The notes under the pieces: model-generated
The model's input: the letters and a program-made list of their open reading frames with translations, nothing else
What the model was told of the DNA's origin: nothing
Database searches by the model: none
Shown: positions 9,695 through 17,158 of the stretch, piece after piece
How positions within the stretch are numbered: the stretch's first letter is position 1
Layout: every line of letters begins with the position of its first letter
Assembly (NCBI GenBank): GCA_016213675.1
Contig: JACQZW010000072.1
Span: 1 to 64,000, forward strand
DNA length: 64,000 nt
Origin: Acidobacteriota bacterium
GTDB taxonomy: Bacteria > Acidobacteriota > Thermoanaerobaculia > Thermoanaerobaculales > Thermoanaerobaculaceae
Reading direction: 5' to 3'
Made by a program: the position numbers and the translations under genes

Positions 9695-11176
9695 TCAGTC
9701 CGCGCAGCCGGCGCCCATCTTCGAGCGCAGGACGTCCGACTTCAGGAGGAAGGCGCCTCTGGTGACCACCTCGGCTCCTGCCGCGATGCCGCCGACCTCG
9801 ACCCAACCGTCGAGGGTGCGGCCGACCGTTACCGGCCGGCGGACGAAGAACGGTCCCTGGGCGCGGACGAAGACGAACGACCGGCCCTCGTCTTCGAGGA
9901 CCGCCTCTTCGGGGAGTGCCAGGCCGCCGGCGCCGACCGGCGTGAGCAACTGCACCCGGGCGAACATCCCGGCGCGCAGCAGGTTGTCCGGGTTGTCGAC
10001 GACCACGCGGACGAGCGCGGTGCGCGTCGCCTCGGCGAGCGTGCCGCCGACCTGCTCCACCAGGCCCTTGAAGGTCAGCTCCGGATAGGCCGACACGGTG
10101 ACCGTGGCCGAGACCACACCGCGCTGCTGCGCCTGCAGCACCGCCGCCACCTCGCGCTCGTACACCGTGGTCATGACCCAGACCTTGGTGGTGTCCGCGA
10201 GGAGGAGGAGCTTGTCGCCCGGCTGCGCCTGCGCCCCGAGCGAGAGCGAGCGCTCCAGGACGGTGCCGGCGAACGGCGCCCGCACCGGCATCAACCCGGA
10301 CTGGGAAGGGCTGCCTTCGGCACGCAGCGCGTCGATCTCCTGCCGCCCGAGGCCGAAGGCGAGCAACCGGCCGACCACCGCGGTGCGCTCGGCGCTGGCC
10401 TGCCCGAGGGCGGCTTCCGCTTCGATGACGTCCTTGCGTGGGCAGACCCGTTTCTCGAAGAGCTCGCGCTCGCGCGCCACGGTCGCCTCGGCCAGGGTCA
10501 TCGCGGCGTCGGCGCGCAGCAGGTCCGCCTTGGCCTGGCGGTACTCGCTGCTCTCGACCTCGAACAGCACCTGGCCGGCCCGGACCCGCGCGCCGAGGTC
10601 GACGCGGATCGCGCGCACGACGCCAGGCGCCAGCGGGCTGACGTACACGGCCTTCTCCTCGTTGAGGCGCACCTCGGCCGTCGCGTCCTTGCCACCGCCG
10701 AGCGGGCGGGAGCCTGCGCGCATGGTCGCCAGGGTGCCGCCCAGCGCGGGGTCGAACATCTCCTCACCGGCCTTGGCGACGCCGACCTCGTACCGGCACT
10801 CGTCGCAGGAGTAGGTCGGGATCTCGTGCTCGCACACGGCGGCGAGCAGCTCGTTCACAGGCGTGTCGAGGTCGGAGGGTTCCGCGGTCGCGACGGCTGC
10901 GGCCGGAGCCGCGGCCTCGCGTGCGGCCGGGATCGGTTCGGTCGGCGGCGCCGGAGACTTGCTGCACCCGGTCAGCCAGAGAGCAAACAGAAGTCCGGCC
11001 ATGGCACGGAATGGGCGACCGCTACCGCTGCCGAGAAGCCGATGTGGAGCGCGCGCTCCGCGCGTGCTCGTCGTCTGCTCGGTAGGCCCGGCGGGCGCGC
11101 TCCACAGATGACGCCGGATGCTGCCGGCCTTCGCGTCCAATCGACTCGTGGTGTCCGTTGTGGTCAGGCGTGTCAT
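9695..11176 (-). CDS. RND periplasmic adaptor lipoprotein with Cys/His metal motif (CusB/CzcB-like)
   Basis: Membrane fusion protein of the tripartite pump. From the ATG at 11176, which forms an ATGA overlap with the TolC stop, it is 493 residues, but the signal peptide with lipobox (ALWLTGC) begins only near residue 59 (ATG at 11002). Either translation starts internally or the protein has an odd N-terminal extension; the overlap favours coupling at 11176. After the lipobox and a Pro/Ala linker comes CEHEIPTYSCDECRYEVG, a Cys/His cluster characteristic of metal-RND adaptors. Lipoyl halves, a coiled-coil hairpin and beta-barrel domains follow. The protein ends in KMGAGCAD. It lies between the TolC and pump genes. 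Confidence 0.88.
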   Translation of the reverse strand: MTRLTTTDTTSRLDAKAGSIRRHLWSAPAGPTEQTTSTRGARAPHRLLGSGSGRPFRAMAGLLFALWLTGCSKSPAPPTEPIPAAREAAAPAAAVATAEPSDLDTPVNELLAAVCEHEIPTYSCDECRYEVGVAKAGEEMFDPALGGTLATMRAGSRPLGGGKDATAEVRLNEEKAVYVSPLAPGVVRAIRVDLGARVRAGQVLFEVESSEYRQAKADLLRADAAMTLAEATVARERELFEKRVCPRKDVIEAEAALGQASAERTAVVGRLLAFGLGRQEIDALRAEGSPSQSGLMPVRAPFAGTVLERSLSLGAQAQPGDKLLLLADTTKVWVMTTVYEREVAAVLQAQQRGVVSATVTVSAYPELTFKGLVEQVGGTLAEATRTALVRVVVDNPDNLLRAGMFARVQLLTPVGAGGLALPEEAVLEDEGRSFVFVRAQGPFFVRRPVTVGRTLDGWVEVGGIAAGAEVVTRGAFLLKSDVLRSKMGAGCAD

Positions 11177-12465
11177 TGTTGAGCTCCGGTTTCGCTAGTT
11201 CTGGCGTCGGGGATGAGGCGCCGCAGGTCGGCCTCGGCGATGTTCAGGCGGACCAGCGCGTCCAGGTACCGCAGCCGGCTCGCGGCCAGGGAGCGGCGCG
11301 CCTCGAGGAGGTCGAGCAGGCGGAACTTACCGCGGCGATACCCCTCGTTGAGCGCGTCGTAGACGTTGGTCGCACGCGGCACGACGTCGTCGCGCAACGT
11401 GCGCACCTCGCTGATGGCCCGCGCGAGCGTCTCGTGCGCGGTCACGAACGCCACCGAGAGGCGTACCTCCTCGGCGCGCCGCTCGAACTTGACCTGCTCC
11501 AGCCTTGCCGACGCCTCCGCGCGGGCGCCGGCGAACTGGGTGAAGAGGGGCAAGGGCACGGCCACGCCCGCCACCCAGGCGCGCCCGTCCGAGCCGCTGT
11601 ACGACCGGGTTCCCACGCTCAGCGCGAGGTCGGGGAGGGCCAGCCTGGAGGCGAGCGTGACCAGCGACACCTGCCGGGACGTCTCGAGGTCCCAGCGGCG
11701 CACGTCGGGGAGGGTGGCTAGCGCCGCCAGCGCCTCCTCGCGGGCCGGAAGCGCGACCTCATGGGCCAGCTCGCCTGCCGCCACGACGGACGCCGGCTGC
11801 TCCTCGCCCCACAGCAGCGCGAGGGCGCGGCGGGCGATGTCGACGTCCCGCTCGGCGGTTGACTGGTCGATCGCGGCCAGCGCCTCGTCGCCCTGGGCAC
11901 GGGACTCTTCGATCGGTGACACCTCCCCGGCACCGACGAGCGCCGCGACCGCCGCGCTCACCTCCCGGGCGGTTCGCGCATTCTCCGCCGTGATGGCGAG
12001 GCGTTGCTGCGCGCCGAGGAGCGTCGCGAACCTCCGGTCGACCTCCGCAAGCACGTCGCGCCTGGCGCGCTCGAGATCGCGGGTGGCGACGTCCCTGGCC
12101 AGTCCTGCGGCCTCCCGGCGCGCCGACCGCTTGCCGGGCCACTCGATCGCCTGGCTGAACGAGAGCGTCCGTTGTGATGTGACGTCGGGTGGCCGGTCGC
12201 CACCGAAGTCCTCGGATTCCACGACCAGATCCGGGTTGGCGAACGCCCCGGACTGCCGAAACGCTCCGGCCGCGGCGTTCACCTGGGCCGCCAGCGCCTG
12301 CAGCGCCGGGTTGGCCGCGAGGGCCAGGTCTCGCGCCTCAACACGCGTCAACGTGGGCGCGGACGGTGCGGCGGATTCGGGTGCGGCACCGGGGATGCCC
12401 CCCGCGGCCACCGCGCACGCAACGAGAAGCGACACGGAACAAGAAACGAGTGTGGCGTTCGACAC
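11173..12465 (-). CDS. TolC-family outer-membrane channel of metal efflux system (CusC/CzcC-like)
   Basis: About 430 residues with an N-terminal signal sequence (SVSLLVACAVAAGG) and two tandem outer-membrane efflux repeats. The first begins RDLALAANPALQALAAQV and is rich in Ala/Arg/Glu helices; the second contains VPLPLFTQFAGARAEASARLEQV, a hallmark of the family. The start chosen is GTG at 12465 because AGGAGGT lies 5 nt upstream; the longer TTG frame from 12486 would place this site inside the gene. It provides the exit duct for the adaptor and pump encoded next. Its stop overlaps the adaptor start (ATGA). Confidence 0.9.
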   Translation of the reverse strand: MSNATLVSCSVSLLVACAVAAGGIPGAAPESAAPSAPTLTRVEARDLALAANPALQALAAQVNAAAGAFRQSGAFANPDLVVESEDFGGDRPPDVTSQRTLSFSQAIEWPGKRSARREAAGLARDVATRDLERARRDVLAEVDRRFATLLGAQQRLAITAENARTAREVSAAVAALVGAGEVSPIEESRAQGDEALAAIDQSTAERDVDIARRALALLWGEEQPASVVAAGELAHEVALPAREEALAALATLPDVRRWDLETSRQVSLVTLASRLALPDLALSVGTRSYSGSDGRAWVAGVAVPLPLFTQFAGARAEASARLEQVKFERRAEEVRLSVAFVTAHETLARAISEVRTLRDDVVPRATNVYDALNEGYRRGKFRLLDLLEARRSLAASRLRYLDALVRLNIAEADLRRLIPDARTSETGAQQ

Positions 12466-12537
12466 CTGAGACCTCCTGGCACGCAAGGGTCCGTCGGCCG
12501 CCGGACGGCAGACGTCACAGCCCGAGTCGAGGAGGTG

Positions 12538-12990
12538 TCAGATCGTCAGGACGGTGGCGCGCAGGGCGTCCCGTGCCTGCATGGTTACAGGCGCAGCGCT
12601 GCGGGCGACGGAAGACGCTGTCGCTCCGGCGCCATCGGCACGTGCGGCGGAAATCGGCGTCGCGAGCGCTGGAGGCGCAACTTGACGCTCCGACTCATGC
12701 AGGCCGGTGGGCGACCCGAGCAGCAGGTCGCTGCACGTGTCCACCGTGACCGACGGCCGCGTCGGGTCGGCGGCAGGTTGCTGGCGCGACTCAGGACCCA
12801 GGCACGTGCGCTCCGAGGTGGTGCTCCGGCAGCACTCGGCGCCGGCCAGCTCGATCTCGCTGTGCCCGGAGGGGCCCTGGCACCACGCGAGATCGGGCGG
12901 CCCCAGGAGCGTGGCGCACAGCACGGCCAGGACCACGATCGTGCTCGGTCGGCCACCCGTTAGGCCCACTGCGGGAGTTCCCATTCGCAT
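12538..12990 (-). CDS. Small secreted Cys-containing protein at head of metal efflux operon
   Basis: 150 residues. A hydrophobic signal segment (STIVVLAVLCATLLGPP) is followed by WCQGPSGHSEIELAGAECCR, then a CLGP element, a VDTCSDLLLG element and an Ala-rich tail. Six cysteines plus a GHxEIE stretch suggest metal or disulfide chemistry in the periplasm. I recognise the CxGPxGHxxIE pattern only as that of small proteins beside metal-RND operons; no function is established. It is the first gene of the TolC/adaptor/pump operon, 72 bp upstream of the TolC start. No Shine-Dalgarno is visible; a TAGACT hexamer ends 8 nt before the ATG, consistent with a leaderless message. Confidence 0.65.
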   Translation of the reverse strand: MRMGTPAVGLTGGRPSTIVVLAVLCATLLGPPDLAWCQGPSGHSEIELAGAECCRSTTSERTCLGPESRQQPAADPTRPSVTVDTCSDLLLGSPTGLHESERQVAPPALATPISAARADGAGATASSVARSAAPVTMQARDALRATVLTI

Positions 12991-12998
12991 CGCGGCAA

Positions 12999-13004
12999 AG
13001 TCTA
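12999..13004 (-). promoter_or_regulatory. Putative -10 hexamer of metal operon I (leaderless start)
   Basis: TAGACT on the minus strand, 8 nt upstream of the ATG at 12990. A TTGCCC at 13020-13025 could be a -35 but with a short 15-nt spacer. The same spacing recurs at other heads of operons in this window. Confidence 0.35.
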
Positions 13005-13109
13005 CCAGACAGCCTCCATGGGCAACGGTACGCGACGTTTGGGCATTCCGGCTCTGGCCAGTTCCAGGCCGGCTTCCAACCCAACGTGCCGTCCGGCCTC
13101 GTCGGCGGG

Positions 13110-13457
13110 TCAGAACACGAGGACCTTGTCGGCGGCGACGGTCCAGTCGGCCAGGACATCCATGTTCCCGGCCTGGACGCCTTCGATGGTTCGCTCGGGC
13201 CCGATCCCGCGGGCCTTGGCGCAGGTCGTTCAGGTGGCCACCGCGGCGCGAGCTACGAGGGAGCGGATCATCCTCTCCACGTTGTAGTACCCCTGCGGCG
13301 TCTCCTGGTTGGCCACGGCGCACTGCACGGCGTCGCCGAACAGGAAGACCTGCACGCCGACGTCCGGCTTCTTGAGCAGGCTCATTGCCATGCGCAGGCC
13401 GTTGTAGGCCCGCTCGTTGCCGTACGGACCATTGTTGAGGATCAGCAGCATGTTCAC
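13110..13457 (-). CDS. DsrE-family protein with selenocysteine (in-frame TGA) in a UxxC motif
   Basis: The frame opens at GTG 13457 (GGGAGGA upstream) and reads a typical small DsrE/DsrF-like domain (MNMLLILNNGPYGNERAYNG, then VFLFGDAVQCAVANQETPQG). It meets TGA at 13230-13232 after 75 codons. Reading on in the same frame gives TTCAKARGIG ... DVLADWTVAADKVLVF and a stop at 13110. This is the normal C-terminal half of the family, giving 115 residues in all. In relatives the site reads CGTCMDARG; here it is U-T-T-C-A-K-A-R-G, so the TGA replaces exactly the first Cys of the CxxC pair. A hairpin matching the bacterial SECIS rules follows the TGA. The likely role is sulfur or persulfide relay with the SQR-like enzyme encoded 15 bp upstream. 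Automatic callers will stop at residue 75. Confidence 0.82.
13192..13221 (-). promoter_or_regulatory. Candidate bacterial SECIS element
   Basis: Starting 14 nt after the TGA, GGCCCG (13215-13210) pairs perfectly with CGGGCC (13203-13198) around a 6-nt loop CGGGAT. Below a 3x3 internal loop, CGC pairs with GCG. The loop starts 20 nt after the TGA and has G at its second position. Both fit the known bSECIS model: loop 16-37 nt from the UGA and a G in the first two loop positions. The element is inside coding sequence, as in other bacterial selenoprotein genes. Confidence 0.7.
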
Positions 13458-13472
13458 CGTGTTCCTCCCTGC

Positions 13473-14711
13473 TCAGAGATCGACCGGAATGCCCATCGCC
13501 TTGCCGCCCCACGTCAGCCCCAGACGCAGCGCCTCACGCCGCACGCCGAAGGGGGCCAGCCACCAGCGCTCGAACAGCACCTTGCCGAGGTGCCACGTCC
13601 TGCCCATGCGCCGCAGGTGGACCTCGGGCGCCGGCTTCGCGAAGAAGTCGCCGTACGCGAAGCCGGCAAGGTCCTCGCCGGCTTCCAGCATGCAGAAGCC
13701 GTCGCCGCAGAAGGCGGCTGACGGCCGGGCGCCGCCGATCTCGGCAGCGATGTTGCGCGCCACCACCTCGGCATGGGCGTGGGCGAAGACGCCCGCCTTC
13801 GGCAGCATGAGAGGAACGTCCGGCTTCCATCTCCCTGGAATCGGGATGGCGGTTGCGTCGCCGATGGCGAAGACGCCGGGTGTCCTGGTCGCCAGCGTCT
13901 GCGGCTCCACGTCCACCCAGCCGCCCGGATTCGCGAGTCCGGCGTCGCGAAGCACGGAGGAACCGCGATGCGGTGGGATGACGACCAGGAGATCGTAGGG
14001 CACCGGATCTCGCCCTTCGAAGGCCAGCCGGCGCTCGCCAGGGTCCACCGCGGTCAGCTTGTGCTGCGGGCGATAGGCGACACCACGGTCGGCGAGCATC
14101 TGGGCGACGGCCTCTCCGAGGACGGGGCCGGCCACCGGCATGGGCTGTGGCTCGGGGGTGAAGAGGTGCACCTCGGTGTTCTCGGCCAGGCCACGCTGGC
14201 GCATGAAGCTGGCGATCAGCATCGCGCCTTCCGGCGGGGCGCCCGGGCACTTGTAGGGAAGGGAGGCGACGACCACGGCGATCTTCCCGCCCGCGAACGA
14301 ACGCAGGGCCTGGTGGAGGTGGTCAGCGCCCTCCAACGTGTAGAAGGTGTGCGCCGCGGACAGGCCGGGGATCGTGTCGAAGGCGAGCTCGGCGCCGGCC
14401 GCGACGACGAGGTAGTCGAACGCGAGCGGACGGCCGCCGACTTCAACGACACGGCCGGCAGGGTCGATCCGACTGGCTGCGCCCACCACCAGCTCGATTC
14501 CCGGACGCAGCAGCGTGGCCACCGGGCGACTGATCGCCGCGGCGGTCCGCTGGCCGACCATGAGCCCGAGGAACGAGGCGGCGAAGGCATGCGTGTCGTT
14601 TCGCTCGACGACGATCACCCGGTGCCGTCGTGGCAGGAGATGGCGGAGTCGGTTGGCGACGAGCAACCCGCCGATACCGCCGCCGAGGACGACGATGGTC
14701 TGGTCCCTCAT
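13473..14711 (-). CDS. SQR-like FAD-dependent sulfide/persulfide oxidoreductase
   Basis: About 412 residues from ATG 14711, which overlaps the regulator stop as ATGA. The N-terminus is a Rossmann FAD site (IVVLGGGIGGLLVANRL). A second dinucleotide-binding region and FAIGDATAIP complete the FAD contact. Cysteines in LPYKCPGAPPEG and FCGDGFC lie where sulfide:quinone oxidoreductases keep redox-active residues. The C-terminal amphipathic stretch (KVLFERWWLAPFGVRREALRL) suits monotopic membrane attachment. The expected reaction is oxidation of sulfide to polysulfide with electrons to quinone. It may instead be a general NDH-2-type enzyme, but the rhodanese regulator and DsrE neighbours favour sulfur chemistry. 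Confidence 0.8.
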   Translation of the reverse strand: MRDQTIVVLGGGIGGLLVANRLRHLLPRRHRVIVVERNDTHAFAASFLGLMVGQRTAAAISRPVATLLRPGIELVVGAASRIDPAGRVVEVGGRPLAFDYLVVAAGAELAFDTIPGLSAAHTFYTLEGADHLHQALRSFAGGKIAVVVASLPYKCPGAPPEGAMLIASFMRQRGLAENTEVHLFTPEPQPMPVAGPVLGEAVAQMLADRGVAYRPQHKLTAVDPGERRLAFEGRDPVPYDLLVVIPPHRGSSVLRDAGLANPGGWVDVEPQTLATRTPGVFAIGDATAIPIPGRWKPDVPLMLPKAGVFAHAHAEVVARNIAAEIGGARPSAAFCGDGFCMLEAGEDLAGFAYGDFFAKPAPEVHLRRMGRTWHLGKVLFERWWLAPFGVRREALRLGLTWGGKAMGIPVDL

Positions 14712-15421
14712 GGCGATTCCTCGACCCGGGGTGACCGGGACTGGATTCCGTTGTCGGGAGACTCGAGGGGCAATCCGAGCGCCCGCCACTCCGGCGGCCC
14801 ATCAGGCAGGCGGGACGCGCGAAAACCGCGCGCGCGCAGGATCTCGACGGCCTCGAGCGCGAGCACGCAGTAGGGCCCGCGGCAGTAGGCGACGATCTGG
14901 CGGACGCGGGGAAGCTCGGCGAGGCGGTGGGCAAGCTCGCGGAGTGGCACGGAGCGCGCCCCGGAGAGGTGACCGGCGCGGTACTCCTCAGAGGGACGAA
15001 CGTCGAGGAGCACGACCCGCCCGTCGCGGACCCGTTCCAGGAGGCTCGCCCGGTCGATTGCCTCGAGGTCTTCCGGTCGGGTCATGAAGGCGTGGACGAC
15101 GGCATCGAGCTCGGCGAGGCGGTTCTCGGCAAGTCTGCGCAGGCCGTGGAAGAAGTCGCACACCGCTTGGTCGGCGAGGCGATACGTGACGAACAGGCCG
15201 CGCTTCTCGCACTCGACGAGGCGGGCCGAACGCAGGATCTGGAGGTGACGTGAGGCGTTGGCGACGGTGGTGCCGGCCTCGCGTGCCAGCACCTCGACGG
15301 TCCGTTCGCCCTGGCACAAGACGTCGAGGATCTCAAGCCGTTTGGGACTGGACACGGCCTTGCCGATCCTGGCGAATTGACCGTAGACCTCGTCCTTGAA
15401 CTTCCGTCCGGTCTCTCTCAT
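14708..15421 (-). CDS. ArsR-type repressor fused to a rhodanese domain
   Basis: 237 residues. Residues about 15-100 form a winged helix of the ArsR family (SPKRLEILDVLCQGERTVEVLAREAG as separate helices, with recognition-helix region TVANASRHLQIL). Residues about 125-225 form a rhodanese domain (VVLLDVRPSEEYRAGHLSGA, active loop CRGPYC). The classic ArsR metal-site cysteines are absent, so sensing through persulfidation of the rhodanese cysteine is an inference. It is the first gene of the SQR/DsrE operon. Its start lies 11 bp downstream of a perfect palindrome overlapping the -10, so autorepression is likely. Confidence 0.88.
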   Translation of the reverse strand: MRETGRKFKDEVYGQFARIGKAVSSPKRLEILDVLCQGERTVEVLAREAGTTVANASRHLQILRSARLVECEKRGLFVTYRLADQAVCDFFHGLRRLAENRLAELDAVVHAFMTRPEDLEAIDRASLLERVRDGRVVLLDVRPSEEYRAGHLSGARSVPLRELAHRLAELPRVRQIVAYCRGPYCVLALEAVEILRARGFRASRLPDGPPEWRALGLPLESPDNGIQSRSPRVEESP

Positions 15422-15432
15422 GGTCTGATCAC

Positions 15433-15456
15433 CTATTCAATCAAACCATTGAATAG
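15433..15456 (-). promoter_or_regulatory. Palindromic operator for ArsR-rhodanese repressor
   Basis: CTATTCAAT and ATTGAATAG form a perfect 9-bp inverted repeat with a 6-bp spacer. It is AT-rich in a GC-rich region and covers the end of the -10 and the probable transcription start of the ArsR-rhodanese/SQR/DsrE operon. Half-sites of this size and spacing suit an ArsR-family dimer. Confidence 0.75.
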
Positions 15457-15481
15457 TATGGCCGACGGTGTTTCCTGTCAA
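15453..15481 (-). promoter_or_regulatory. Sigma-70-type promoter of the sulfur operon
   Basis: Consensus -35 TTGACA (15481-15476), 17-nt spacer, -10 TACTAT (15458-15453). The -10 overlaps the palindromic operator, so repressor binding would block polymerase. Confidence 0.75.
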
Positions 15482-15592
15482 TCAGGGCGCAGCGCCCGTC
15501 GCCAACGACGTGGGGACGAATCCGCGTCGGTCGAACACGCGAATCGACCGGGCGGTGTCAGCGCCCGGCCGATGATCGTGAAACCGTCGCGG

Positions 15593-16267
15593 TCACTGGG
15601 CCAGCGGCAGGCTCCAGAGGACCTGGCCGTCGAGGCCGATGGCGACGAGGGAGAACGTGCCGTTCATCCCCTGGCCGCCGCCCGACCCACCGTTGCCACC
15701 GTTCTGCCCGCCGCCGTTGCCGCCGTTGCCGCCGCTTCCCCCGCTGCCCCCGTTCCCACCGTTGCCGCCGTTCCCGGAGCAGGTACCGCCCTGCGAGGCG
15801 CCCGCGGTTGACGGCTCGACGACCTTGACGTAGATCCGGTCGCCGGCCGGCGCGAGCGACCTGGCGAGGCCGTCGAGCTCCGTGCTCCAGGCCTCGACGC
15901 CACTGGCGAGCTGCAGCGCCGTCACGGTGCTGGTTGCGGCGACCGGGGTGCCCGTCCCGCTGCCGGTTCCCGCGGTCGCACTCTGGGTGAAGACGACGAG
16001 GTTGCCGGCGAGCGCCAGGTCGTGCACGCCGGTCCCGAGCGTCGCCCGCCAGGCGACGACGCCGGCCGGGGTGACGGCGACCAGCTCGGTCCCGCCCGGC
16101 GTTGCCGCCTCGGGGTCGGCGACGGGCTGAAAGACCAGCACCGTGCCGTCCGCCGCGACGACCGGCGCCGCGGCACCGATCCCGTTGCCGTTGCCGCCGA
16201 GGGCCTGCGCGTCGCCGACCGCCGCTGCCAGAACGACCGCTGCTGCCAAGGTGATGAGCTTGTTCAT
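15593..16267 (-). CDS. Secreted PQQ-like repeat protein with Gly/Asn-rich insert
   Basis: 224 residues with a Sec signal peptide (MNKLITLAAAVVLAAAVGDAQA). The mature part has repeated beta-propeller-like blades: AADGTVLVFQ, VAVTPAGVVAWRATLG, VTALQLASGVEAWSTELDG, GDRIYVKVVEP and AIGLDGQVLWSLPLAQ, the ALDxxTGxxxW style of PQQ/WD-like repeats. Between blades lies a low-complexity run of Gly-Asn-Gly and Gly-Ser-Gly units (about residues 160-200). A single Cys pair member sits just before it. It is clearly homologous to the protein at 21761-22447. GGAGGC lies 6 nt before the ATG. A sigma-54 promoter match lies 53 bp upstream. Function unknown. Confidence 0.75.
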   Translation of the reverse strand: MNKLITLAAAVVLAAAVGDAQALGGNGNGIGAAAPVVAADGTVLVFQPVADPEAATPGGTELVAVTPAGVVAWRATLGTGVHDLALAGNLVVFTQSATAGTGSGTGTPVAATSTVTALQLASGVEAWSTELDGLARSLAPAGDRIYVKVVEPSTAGASQGGTCSGNGGNGGNGGSGGSGGNGGNGGGQNGGNGGSGGGQGMNGTFSLVAIGLDGQVLWSLPLAQ

Positions 16268-16319
16268 GGTGTTGCCTCCTTGGGTCTCGGGGCTTTCCGC
16301 CCCCCCGACCGATGCACAG

Positions 16320-16335
16320 TGCAGGGGACGTGCCA
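16320..16335 (-). promoter_or_regulatory. Sigma-54 (-24/-12) promoter
   Basis: TGGCACG, 4 nt, then CTGCA on the minus strand. This differs from the consensus TGGCACGNNNNTTGCA at one base, and the essential GG and GC are separated by exactly 10 nt. It precedes the secreted Gly-rich protein gene and follows the operon for a sigma-54-dependent regulator. A small palindrome TGCAC-A-GTGCA (16314-16324) overlaps the -12 end. Confidence 0.65.
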
Positions 16336-16401
16336 GCCTCGACCGATCGTTCCGGCGCGAGAGCCCGGCTCCTCGGGGCGATTCCCGGGGCGAAACGACT
16401 C

Positions 16402-16428
16402 GGGGGTGGGTCGCCTCGACCCACCCCC
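16402..16428 (-). terminator. Strong hairpin after the kinase/regulator/FecR operon
   Basis: GGGGGTGGGTC and GACCCACCCCC pair perfectly over 11 bp around a 5-nt loop, 34 bp past the FecR-gene stop. There is no clean U-run, so termination may be partial or Rho-assisted. It separates the operon from the sigma-54 promoter. Confidence 0.5.
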
Positions 16429-16462
16429 GCGCGATCCGATCCGGCCCCGGCGGGGCACCAGG

Positions 16463-17158
16463 TCAGTGCTTGCCGCCGGCCCCGGCCGGTCGTTGGGCCG
16501 GCGGATTCCCCGGGCCCGGCTGCCGGCCGGGTGTCCCGCCCTCGTTGCCTTGCGGGCCCCGCACGTCGCGCCTCGCCCCGCCCTCGTCCCAGCCGGTCTC
16601 GGACATGCCCTGAGGCATCGCCTGACGTCTCGGCGGGGTCGCCGGCCCGAACTGGCACAGCTCGCCGACGCCGACCAGCAGGAGGGGCTGCCGGGCGTCG
16701 AGGGGCCTGACCTCGACGGTCCCCTCGAAGACGGCCAGGGTGCCGTTGCCCTGGGCGTCCACCTCGATGCCGTAGCGGGTCCCGCGCACCGCCAGCAGCG
16801 CCCCCGGCGTCGCGACCAAACGCTCGTCGTTGCCGGTCAGGGCGTCGAAGATCGCCTTGAGGCGGCCTCGCTCGACGAACACGAGGACGCCGGGCTCGCC
16901 GCCGGCGAGGCGGACGCGGGTGCTGGCGTGGATCTCGAAGCGGCTCGCGCGCTCGGGGACCGCGACGGTGGCACGGCCGAGCCAGCCGGTGCGGAGCTCG
17001 TCTCCCGCCTCGGCGACGTCGTCAACGCGGGCGCGGCGCTCCTGGCCGGCGTGGGTGATCACGACCTTGCTCTTGACCGCCTCCAGGCGGTACGTGATCG
17101 GTTCCTGAGCCTCGCCGGCGACGACGAGGAGGAGAACCGCCGCGAGTGCACCTTTCAT
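16463..17158 (-). CDS. Secreted FecR-domain protein
   Basis: 231 residues with a short signal peptide (MKGALAAVLLLVVAGEAQ). Residues about 30-170 are a FecR-type beta domain: a repeat with DVAEAGDELRTGWLGRATV, then FEIHASTRVRLAG, then VATPGALLAVRGTRYGIEVD, which is the most conserved FecR element. The C-terminal 60 residues are Pro/Gly/Arg-rich and disordered. FecR domains commonly sit in the periplasm and pass signals or bind wall components. The ATG overlaps the regulator stop (ATGA), and the gene closes a kinase-regulator-FecR operon. No sigma factor is nearby, so a classical FecR/FecI pair is unlikely. Confidence 0.82.
   Translation of the reverse strand: MKGALAAVLLLVVAGEAQEPITYRLEAVKSKVVITHAGQERRARVDDVAEAGDELRTGWLGRATVAVPERASRFEIHASTRVRLAGGEPGVLVFVERGRLKAIFDALTGNDERLVATPGALLAVRGTRYGIEVDAQGNGTLAVFEGTVEVRPLDARQPLLLVGVGELCQFGPATPPRRQAMPQGMSETGWDEGGARRDVRGPQGNEGGTPGRQPGPGNPPAQRPAGAGGKH

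Noticed and set aside
13110..13232. Interpretation of the DsrE gene as a pseudogene or as ending at residue 75
   Set aside because: The 39 downstream codons keep the family pattern and the TGA falls exactly on the CxxC cysteine with a SECIS-like hairpin; random nonsense mutation would rarely do this.
12991..13512. N-terminal half of a 324-codon minus-strand frame upstream of the small Cys-containing protein
   Set aside because: It is an out-of-frame reading of the DsrE gene; only the part from 12990 down has a signal peptide and cysteine motif.
15660..15790. Possible CRISPR or tandem repeat array
   Set aside because: The repeats are short GGN-type codons for the Gly/Asn/Ser-rich segment of a coding gene; there are no spacers or conserved repeat unit.
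16268..16462. Possible riboswitch in the leader of the Gly-rich secreted protein
   Set aside because: No match to known c-di-GMP or other aptamer cores; the visible elements are a terminator hairpin and a sigma-54 promoter.
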